From NCBI RefSeq assembly GCF_035938995.1, contig NZ_DASZGI010000279.1:1-11889 (forward strand): DNA of 11,889 nt, in the 5' to 3' direction. The position numbers were made by a program, and so were the translations under genes. Within the stretch, counting starts at the first letter, position 1, and every line of letters begins with the position of its first letter. The DNA is from DASZGI01 sp035938995 (GTDB lineage Bacteria; Actinomycetota; Actinomycetes; Streptomycetales; Catenulisporaceae). Below are positions 1 to 6,861 of this stretch, piece after piece. The notes under the pieces are model-generated. The model was given only the letters and a program-made list of their open reading frames with translations. It had not been told where the DNA came from and made no database searches.

Positions 1-219
1 CCGCAGGAGCAGCAGCGTGTCGTTCATGTTCCGCTCGCTCGCCACGAGGAAGAGGTCCTTCTTCGTCGGAAACAGCCGGAACAGGTAGGGCTGCGAGACG
101 CCGACCCGCTTGGCGACCGCCGCCGTGGTCGCGCCCTCGTAACCGTTGCGCGCGAACACGAAGATCGCTTCCTTGATCACCTGTTCGCGCCGGTCCTCGG
201 CGGACATCCGGGGGCTCAT
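1..219 (-). CDS. TetR-family transcriptional regulator, N-terminal part (runs off the left edge)
   Basis: Reading the minus strand from an ATG at 219 gives 73 codons open to the window edge. The protein begins MSPRMSAEDRREQVIKEAI and shows the standard TetR N-terminal DNA-binding domain: a helix 1 ending VFARNGYEGATT, then a helix-turn-helix at about residues 31-51 (AAVAKRVGVSQPYLFRLF), then the usual PTKKDLF segment. The start is chosen because AGGAGGG lies about 8 bases upstream; a second ATG four codons further in has no better site. The ligand-binding C-terminal domain, which would say what it responds to, lies outside the window. TetR proteins usually repress their own gene and a neighbour, and the inverted repeat in its promoter (287-298) is a natural operator. 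Its targets are not evident; the nearest divergent gene starts about 340 bases away. Confidence 0.93.
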   Translation of the reverse strand, partial: MSPRMSAEDRREQVIKEAIFVFARNGYEGATTAAVAKRVGVSQPYLFRLFPTKKDLFLVASERNMNDTLLLLR

Positions 220-559
220 CGCTGGCGCCCTCCTTCATGTCCGTCCGACTCGGTCGGCGCGTGCCGATAGGGCTCAAGTTAGTGACTGATAACTATCATG
301 TCAAGTCCCTTCACCAGACCCGGTTCGGGTCCCAGCGTGACACTGATCCGCTCGCCCACCCGTCGCGGATCAGCACGGCCAGTCGCAGAAAGTGGAGGGT
401 CGGCGTATCCGACGGCCCCGACGTGCGCAGCGCTATCCTCTTCCGATTTCTTAGGCTTTGATTTCGTGGGCACTGCGTCCGTGGAGTACACAACGCCGTC
501 GGCTGGCAGGGCCGTTCGGACCGGGCGCATGGCTGTGGGGCGTCAGTAGAGTGCTACAC
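220..559. other. Intergenic region between the TetR gene and the DUF218-like gene
   Basis: About 340 bases without a convincing gene. Short frames exist on both strands, but none has a ribosome binding site or family-like sequence. It holds the TetR promoter (276-304) and a 6-bp stem with a 3-base loop at 317-331 (GACCCG-GTT-CGGGTC) of unknown role. Just ahead of the downstream gene, TAGAGT at 547-552 fits the actinobacterial TANNNT -10 pattern and ends 7 bases before the GTG at 560, so a leaderless transcript is possible. There is no clear -35. Confidence 0.5.
276..304 (-). promoter_or_regulatory. Promoter of the TetR gene with an embedded operator-like inverted repeat
   Basis: On the minus strand a perfect -35 TTGACA (304-299) is followed after exactly 17 bases by TAACTT (281-276), about 57 bases before the ATG. 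Inside the spacer, 287-298 read TGATA-AC-TATCA, a 5+5 inverted repeat with a two-base centre. A protein bound there would block RNA polymerase, which is the usual geometry of TetR autorepression. That the TetR protein encoded at 1-219 is the binder is inference. Confidence 0.7.
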
Positions 560-1849
560 GTGACGGACGACGAGATGAACCCGCGGGTGTCCAAGGCAGG
601 CGCCGACCGGGCGCATCACGCCTTCGACCTTGTAGACGAGTGGTTGTTTGGCGCCGCGATGACGGCCCTGCTTTCTCTGTCCGGCGAGGAGATGCCCGCG
701 GCTGGCGAGGCACTCCCCTTATCCCGCGCCGACATGCCCTTGTTCAACGAAGACCTGCCGTCCTGGGTACATCGTGTCCTGGCCGAACCCGGTACCGGGC
801 TTGCCGGGGTATCGCCGCACCACCTCGACGTGTTGCGCGGGACCCTCGCGGTCGAGCGCATTGCCGCCACCGAGTTCAACTTCCGGGCACGCGAGGGCGG
901 GGAATACGTCGAACGCTCGCAAGCTGCCATCGCTGCATACGACACTGCGAAATCCGGTCGCATCGTGGAAGCGGGCGACCAACTCGGCCTGGTGACACCA
1001 AGGCCGCCGCGATTCACCCAGTACGCGGAAACGCTCGTCCTCGGTGGCGGGTATATGCGTCCGCTGCTGCGGGCCCGGCACGCGCTCAAGCTGCGCGACG
1101 ACGGCATCAACCTCGGTCGGCTGAGCTTTCTAGGCAGTGCTCGACAGCTGATCTCCGAGCCAGCTGAGCGCCCGGTGGCCGAGGACTATGCGCCCGGCGC
1201 CGTTGATGAGTTCGACCTGCTGATCGGCGCCGCTCGCACGACGTTCGCAGTACACGCGACGCCGCTGCGGTTCTTGTGCGGGTGTACCTCGGCGCGGGGG
1301 GAATGCCCGCGCTGGCGCAGCCGGACCGGCCCGTATGACGGCCAAGTCCGGCCCGAGTACACCCATGAGCGGCATGTGGAGCTTGTGGACGCCGAGGGTC
1401 TGCCGCTGGGATCGGTGTTGTCAGCCAGCACCGGCCGCCCGCCACACCGGCCCAACACAGCCGACACGCTTGCACTTTGGGCAGAGTCCGGCACGCCGTA
1501 TCCGGGACAGCGCGTCCTCGTGGTCACGTCGCAATACTTCGTGCCGTTCCAGACATTCGACTGCCTCAGGCTGCTCTACCTGCCGTACGGGGTGGATGTG
1601 GATGTCGTCGGCTTCGACGACCAGCTGCCAGACCGCGCCGAACTCCCGGGTTACCTGCTCATGGAGACCCTCTCCGCGATCCGATCCGCGCGCCGTCTCC
1701 TGGTGGATGCCGTTGCCGCCCTGAGTCGCGCGGTGACCGACGAGCCCTGCCACCCACCCGCCGGACCGCCGCCCGCGGCACCGCGCGGATATCTGCACCG
1801 GCCGGAACCCGCTCATACAAGGGGCGGCAGTGACGATGGCGGGCGATGA
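560..1849 (+). CDS. Uncharacterised 429-residue protein with DUF218/YdcF-like motif order
   Basis: I do not recognise a named family over the full length. From residue 157 the motif order follows the DUF218 (YdcF/SanA) fold: ETLVLGGG (157-164), an Arg-rich helix (RARHALKL), a small-residue turn FLGSAR (190-195), PNTADTL (298-304), then RVLVVTSQYF (318-327) followed by a helix and a VDVDVVGF strand (345-352). In that family these elements form a Rossmann-like core; no reaction is established for this member. Differences are a helical N-terminal extension of about 150 residues, an insert with a cysteine cluster C-x-C-x6-C (240, 242, 249) that could bind a metal, and a Pro/Gly-rich tail. GTG 560 is preferred; ATG 575 (GGACG just upstream) is an alternative. 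The frame stays open back to a TTG at 458, but the added sequence looks non-coding. The gene overlaps the next by 20 bases. Confidence 0.8.
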   Translation: MTDDEMNPRVSKAGADRAHHAFDLVDEWLFGAAMTALLSLSGEEMPAAGEALPLSRADMPLFNEDLPSWVHRVLAEPGTGLAGVSPHHLDVLRGTLAVERIAATEFNFRAREGGEYVERSQAAIAAYDTAKSGRIVEAGDQLGLVTPRPPRFTQYAETLVLGGGYMRPLLRARHALKLRDDGINLGRLSFLGSARQLISEPAERPVAEDYAPGAVDEFDLLIGAARTTFAVHATPLRFLCGCTSARGECPRWRSRTGPYDGQVRPEYTHERHVELVDAEGLPLGSVLSASTGRPPHRPNTADTLALWAESGTPYPGQRVLVVTSQYFVPFQTFDCLRLLYLPYGVDVDVVGFDDQLPDRAELPGYLLMETLSAIRSARRLLVDAVAALSRAVTDEPCHPPAGPPPAAPRGYLHRPEPAHTRGGSDDGGR

Positions 1850-2201
1850 TCCCCGGCAGCAGGCGGAAGCCGAGTCCAGTGCGCTTCGGCGGCAAATCGG
1901 CGCAGCGGTCGCCATGCCGGACGGTTCCGACGTCACGGCGCGTGCCCTGGCGAACGCGCTGGTCGCGGTCGTCCAGGAGTATCTGGAACGCACCTCGGGG
2001 CCGGAGGACGTCGAACTCTTCTTCGAAGTCCACGGACGCACGCCCACGCAGGTCACCTCCTGGCCGGCGGGGATCCTGGCCGACTTGCACCGGCACGGGA
2101 TCTCCGCGCAAGACCGAAGCGTGATCCGCGACCGGGCGGCCGTGCGAGCGATCGAATACATCGCGTCGCGGTCGCCACTCGCCTGGGGAGAAGAGGGTTG
2201 A
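1830..2201 (+). CDS. Small protein of unknown function (123 residues)
   Basis: The frame opens at GTG 1830 within the last 20 bases of the preceding gene, with AAGGGG five bases upstream; ATG 1836 is the alternative start. Overlap plus a good ribosome binding site argue for translational coupling to the DUF218-like protein. The product is soluble, without a signal peptide or membrane segment. A charged N-terminus is followed by a helix (TARALANALVAVVQEYL, about residues 37-53), a short EDVELFFEVHG strand-like segment, and a final helical part rich in Arg and Ala. No domain is recognised. Its size and position suggest a partner or regulator of the upstream product, but that is only inferred. 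The gene stops 14 bases before the stop of the opposing operon. Confidence 0.75.
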   Translation: MTMAGDDPRQQAEAESSALRRQIGAAVAMPDGSDVTARALANALVAVVQEYLERTSGPEDVELFFEVHGRTPTQVTSWPAGILADLHRHGISAQDRSVIRDRAAVRAIEYIASRSPLAWGEEG

Positions 2202-2215
2202 GGCTGCCGGAGCGG

Positions 2216-4804
2216 TCACCAACCGACTGTCGCGTCGCGGGCCTGGGGGGCGAACGCGATGCGCGACACCGCGCCACGACGGAATTTCTTCGGCTTGCGC
2301 CGGACCGGGTTGGCGTATGCGGCCAGCCATTCGCTGTACCTGCCGCAACTGGTCTCGTCGAGTACCCGGCGCACCCTCTCGACTTGGATGACATCGAGGA
2401 TGCCCGTGTCGTACCCGGAGTCGATAAGATACTGTCCGCAGGCGTCGAGGTCGAGGTTGCCAGACGTGCGCGGGCGCAGATGGTCTGGGGTGGCCTCGTG
2501 GTATTGGCGGGCGCCGGTCGCCGGATGTCTGAGGTCGCCGGACAGGAACGCGTAGTGCATCGCGATCCGGGTCATGTCGGCGAAGTTCAGCTTCGTGAGA
2601 TTCCGCAGCCTCAACATGTCGTGGAACTGGCCCGGGGTGGCCATGATGAACGCCCGGACGTCGAGCTTGCTCGTGTCCGGGAACGCCAAATGCAGCATCG
2701 CCCAGAGAAGCAGGGTTCGCATGCCCATGGACGCGGTGGACGCGGCCGCGGTCGCCGGGTAGTTCAGTCCCTCCTCGCTCAGCAGCCCGGACACCTGGAG
2801 CTCCCGGATGTCTTTCAACCGCTGCACGGCGAGGTTCGTATAAGTCAACGACGCCGACGCCAGATCTCGCATGTACGCTCCATGGCGCGCCTGCTGAACC
2901 GCTGACCGGCCGGTGACGGCGAAGGTCAGCTCAGCCTCCGCGCTGCGCACAAAGACGCCGCCGGCTTGCAGCAACGACAGTTGAAACCCGGTCAGCGCGG
3001 CTGCGATCCGGCTGACCGACTGGACGGCCTCGAAGTGCGTCGCCTCGTACAGCGCGAGGCTGCCGTACCGCACCGCGTCGTGGGCCACCCGCTGCGCGAC
3101 GTCGAAGTTGTCGTGCTTGTTGTCGGCGAGCGGACGGCTGCGCAGGATGCGGGTGATCGGCCCGACGAGGTCGTGGGCGAGCTGGCCGCTCTTGACCGCG
3201 CGCAACCGGGTGTGCAGCGGCTCGTAGACGTTCCGGATGCGTTCTGGATCCTGCTCGTTCGCCACGAACCAGCCGAGTTCGGCGAACGATCCGGCGATGA
3301 CGAGGCCGCCCACGACGTCCGGCCGCTGCTCGAGCGCCCGCCCGCTCGCCTCCAGCAACTGCCACCGGGCCTCCGCCGCGGCGACGTGGTCGAGGCCATC
3401 CGTGATCCTGCCAGAGGTGAGGGCGCGCACCGCAGAGGGGAGCCGGTCCTTGAACTCCTGGATGAGCCATTCCGGCCCGTAGTTCTTGCCGCCGTCAAGG
3501 AAGTTGTGCGCACTGTAGACGAGTCGGTCGACCTCGTCCGGGGTAGCGTCCACGTCTGATGTGCTGACGAGCGGGCTACCGATGCGGTGGGCGCTCGCCA
3601 GCCTGGTCAGCAGGTCCTCCAGGAAGGTCGCGCGCGTACCCGCCTGCACCCGCGAGGCCTTCTCGGTCTGGGCTTGCAGCAGCTCTTGGAGACGCAGCAT
3701 CCGGGGAGTGTCCCGTTGGCGGGCAAGCGTGTCGGCGACTTCGTCTACGATGATCGCCACCTGCTCGGCGACCGTCGTCGGCAGATCCGCGGTTTTCTCG
3801 CGGACGTCAGCGATCGCGAGTTCGAGCAGCGCGCCGACCCGGCGGACCGCGGCGTCCTCGGCAGCCGGCGCCACGCCTTCGAGGTCCCCGCCGTATGCAG
3901 CGCCCTCTTCGGCGAAAGTACGGAAGACCGCGCGGAAGTCCGCGTACTCCACCCCCAGGCTCTCCAAAGCGCCGTCACGATGGCGTTGGTCGAGGATGTC
4001 GTAGTCGATGCAAAGCCGGCGTAAGACCGTGAGGTCCCGCGGCTCGTTCCAGAGAGCGCGGGTGTCGTCGCAGACCCCGCGCGCCGGATCGTCACCCTCC
4101 TCGAACACCGTCTCGGCATACGCCCCGAGCGTGACACCGGCGGCCAGGACGAACGCCAGCCGGGTGATCCTCGCCGTCGGCGCCGCCGAGCCGTCGATGA
4201 TCGCGGAGTCGAAAAGCCGGATCTGGCGCGCCACCCGGCTGGTCAGCAGCTCGCGCATCTGGGTGTCGAATCGGCTGGGCTTGGGCTCTCCGAAGCGCAC
4301 GCCCACATTGAGCAGCGCCGCGACCCCGCGGTCGACGAGGCGCCCAGCGGCGTGGTCCGGCTCCGGCGACAGATCCTGCTTGGCCAGATAGGAGTAGTCC
4401 CAACAGCCGACCGGCGCCGGCCGATCGTCACCCCAGCCGGATGCCCGACGCACGTGTGGAGCTGGATCAGCGCGCCGTGGCGAGGCGGCGCTCCGCCACC
4501 GGGCCAACGCCCGCGAACGGACGGACAGGCCCCACGACACAAGGAAGACGTCGTATTCCTCGGACGCTGGCTCCTGGGCCGGTGCGTCAGGCCGCGGCGC
4601 CAGCCAGGACAGCAGCGAACGACGTATGTCGTCGACGCGCCGGAGGGCGCCCTCCTCTGTTAAGAGCTGTCCACCGACCGCCGACATGACCGCGCCGACG
4701 GTCTCAGACGGTAGCCGTGCCAGCGACACGCCGTCCAGCAAGGCCGCCCAGATCACCAGCGCTCCAGCAAGGACATACTCACGGTCGTGCGCATCACGCC
4801 TCAT
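2216..4804 (-). CDS. Large, mostly helical protein of unknown function (862 residues), third gene of the caspase operon
   Basis: I recognise no catalytic motif or named domain. The chain reads as a helical protein: a moderately hydrophobic stretch at about residues 10-30 (too weak to call a membrane anchor), a low-complexity Arg/Pro/Ala linker near 68-130, then long amphipathic helices. A distinctive stretch includes NFLDGGKNYGPEWLIQEF in the middle, and the tail is basic (VRRKPKKFRRG). ATG 4804 is chosen because the 43 residues added by the upstream GTG 4933 are Cys/Gly/Arg-rich and unlike a protein start, and AGGGA lies about 7 bases before 4804. It follows the caspase/NTPase gene on the same strand after 185 bases. 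In such systems a third large component may be the effector, the target recogniser or the protease substrate; nothing here decides between these. Confidence 0.82.
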   Translation of the reverse strand: MRRDAHDREYVLAGALVIWAALLDGVSLARLPSETVGAVMSAVGGQLLTEEGALRRVDDIRRSLLSWLAPRPDAPAQEPASEEYDVFLVSWGLSVRSRALARWRSAASPRRADPAPHVRRASGWGDDRPAPVGCWDYSYLAKQDLSPEPDHAAGRLVDRGVAALLNVGVRFGEPKPSRFDTQMRELLTSRVARQIRLFDSAIIDGSAAPTARITRLAFVLAAGVTLGAYAETVFEEGDDPARGVCDDTRALWNEPRDLTVLRRLCIDYDILDQRHRDGALESLGVEYADFRAVFRTFAEEGAAYGGDLEGVAPAAEDAAVRRVGALLELAIADVREKTADLPTTVAEQVAIIVDEVADTLARQRDTPRMLRLQELLQAQTEKASRVQAGTRATFLEDLLTRLASAHRIGSPLVSTSDVDATPDEVDRLVYSAHNFLDGGKNYGPEWLIQEFKDRLPSAVRALTSGRITDGLDHVAAAEARWQLLEASGRALEQRPDVVGGLVIAGSFAELGWFVANEQDPERIRNVYEPLHTRLRAVKSGQLAHDLVGPITRILRSRPLADNKHDNFDVAQRVAHDAVRYGSLALYEATHFEAVQSVSRIAAALTGFQLSLLQAGGVFVRSAEAELTFAVTGRSAVQQARHGAYMRDLASASLTYTNLAVQRLKDIRELQVSGLLSEEGLNYPATAAASTASMGMRTLLLWAMLHLAFPDTSKLDVRAFIMATPGQFHDMLRLRNLTKLNFADMTRIAMHYAFLSGDLRHPATGARQYHEATPDHLRPRTSGNLDLDACGQYLIDSGYDTGILDVIQVERVRRVLDETSCGRYSEWLAAYANPVRRKPKKFRRGAVSRIAFAPQARDATVGW

Positions 4805-4989
4805 CCTGGATCCCTGTCCCCCCGGGTAGCCGCAGGCGGCCTGTCCGCTCCGCGGCGCACCAGTTCTGCAAGTTTCGCACTTGTTCCGCCTGCTTTTGGG
4901 GCGTTCTCCGATATCAGCGGTCTGCCTGATCACCGCACTTCACAGCGCCTCGGCCCTTCGCGTGCCGATCGTTCGCTGGAGACAACGGC
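4805..4989 (-). other. Spacer between the caspase/NTPase gene and the helical-protein gene, with a small hairpin
   Basis: 185 bases separate the two genes, unlike the overlapping junction upstream. A 5-bp stem with a 5-base loop lies at 4869-4883 (CAAGT/ACTTG) and has no T-run, so it is not a convincing terminator. I see no clear -35/-10 pair; read-through from the upstream genes is the simplest assumption. Confidence 0.35.
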
Positions 4990-6861
4990 TCACCGTCGGT
5001 CGGCCACCGCCAGGAAGCCGTTACCCGCCATCACGATGCGGAACCCCGGCCGACCGGCGTCCACGGCGAGCGCTCGAACCGCAGTGGGCGTTGGCAGTTC
5101 CACGCCGATCTGCACATTGGCGCTGAGGTCCCAAACACGCACTGCGGCATCGTCGCCGCCGGTCAGCGCGACGGCCCGACCGTCCCCCAGCACTCCGGCG
5201 GCGACCGCGGCCACCTGGCCGACGTGTCCCGTCATCCGGCGGCCCACCGGGGCCATCCGGAGCGGATCCCACATGCGTACGGCGCCGTCGCGCCCGCCAC
5301 TGACCACGACTGCTCGCCCTTGCACGACCGCCGTGGCGAGTGCGCGCACGCCGCCTTGGTGGCCGCGTACCGATTCGCCCAGGGGTTCGTGCCGCTCCAC
5401 GTCCCACGCCCTGAGTCGGCCGTCCCGCGTTCCGGTGACGGCGATCGGACGACCGTCGGGCAGGCATGTGGCGGCGACCGAGGTGATCCAGGTGTCGGCG
5501 GCCGGAGACGACGCGATCGCCGACACGCACTCCAGATCCCAGAATCGGACGGTGCCATCCATTCCACCGCTGACGGCCACGAGACGGCCGTCGACAGTCA
5601 TCACGGTGTCCAGTGCGAGCACTGGTCCGCGGTGCCCATGGAGAGGGCCGCCCACCTGCGTAGCATCGAGCGAATCCCACACCCGCAATGTCGCGTCCCA
5701 GGATGCGGTGACGACAACCACTGTTCCGTCAGAGCGAACTGCCGTGCGGACTGCGACCACAGGCTTGCGGTGCCCTGCCATAGACACCCTGGTATGCATG
5801 CTGTCCGCCAGGCTCCATAGGGTCGCGTCATCGGCGTCGCTGCCCGTGACCGCGAACGCACTGCCGTCGGGATGGATGCCCACCGCGATGGACGAAACGC
5901 GGTCTCGCTCCCGCGCCGCCACGATGCCCGCCACTGGCTGCTCAGTCAGGTTCCATGAGCGAATGGTGCCGTCCCGCCCCCCGGTTATCACGGTCGGACC
6001 CGTCTGCGGCAGCCGAATCGCGGCAAGCGCGGCCACCGGCCGTCCATGACTAATCATGGACTCGTCGTGCAGTGCTTGCGCCGCTAGGTCCCAGACCCGC
6101 ACCGTCGGGTCCTCCGCACAGGTCACCGCGCACGCGCGACCGTCGGGGAGCGTGGTGGTCGAGACAGCCCAAACCGTGCCGGCATGCCCGCTCAACGCAC
6201 TACCGCGTTCACCGCGATCGATGAGGTCCCAAATCCGAACCGTCTCGTCGCGCCCGCCGGTCACCGCTACGGGACGGCCGCCGATCGTCGTCGCCGATAC
6301 CGCGGAGACGGGGCCGTCATGCCCGACCATCGGGCCGCCGACAGCGCCAGCCGTCCTGGGATCCCAGGTGCGCACCGTGCCGTCGTCGCCGACGGTCACC
6401 GCCGTCACGGATCCATCGGCGCCCGCAGTCACCGTGGCGATCGCGTTCACCGGGCCGGAATGGCGCTCCACCGCCTCGCCGATCCGAGCACCGGTCGCGA
6501 GATCCCACGAAGCGAAGCGCCCTTGCCGGGAGCCGGTGACCACCACCGTGCGGCCGTCGGCCAGCACAGCCGCCCCGAGCGCGCAGATCGCCCCGGGATC
6601 CGCAATGGCGAGCCGACCGTGAAGCGGCGTGGACATCAGGTCGACGACCCACACACCGGCGGCGTCGCTCACCGCGATAGCGACCGGTTCACTGCCGGGC
6701 GGCGTCACGACGGCGAGCGCCGAAATCGAGCCCACAACATTCGCCACGGGCTCCGCCACGCGCGTTCCGCCGGCGAGATCCCACACGCGCAGCCCGTCGG
6801 CGCCCCCGGTCACGGCGACGACCCGACCGTCCGCCGAGCCTATGGCGGCGACCTTCGTCAC
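4990..6861 (-). repeat. WD40 repeat array, about 14 blades, inside the caspase/NTPase gene
   Basis: Blade-ending Trp residues fall at 821, 913, 960, 1005, 1051, 1097, 1143, 1189, 1235, 1280, 1325 and 1371, a near-constant 46 residues (about 138 bases). A degenerate blade at about 866 has Val for Trp (WVVDL), and a last degenerate blade ends near 1412, giving 14, which suits two seven-bladed propellers. Most blades carry a GH dipeptide and a G-x-RDG-x-VR-x-WD type motif. The DNA repeats are imperfect, so the array is old rather than freshly duplicated. Confidence 0.88.

Noticed and set aside
458..559. Extended start (TTG 458) for the DUF218-like protein
   Set aside because: A TTG without a ribosome binding site, and the extra residues are Arg/Trp/Gly-rich and not protein-like.
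4805..4933. 43-residue N-terminal extension of the helical protein from GTG 4933
   Set aside because: The extension is Cys/Gly/Arg-rich and has no ribosome binding site; ATG 4804 is better placed.
4787..6049. 420-residue plus-strand frame opposite the WD40 array
   Set aside because: Ser/Thr/Pro/Arg-rich repeat-like translation that only reflects the antisense of the WD40 repeats.
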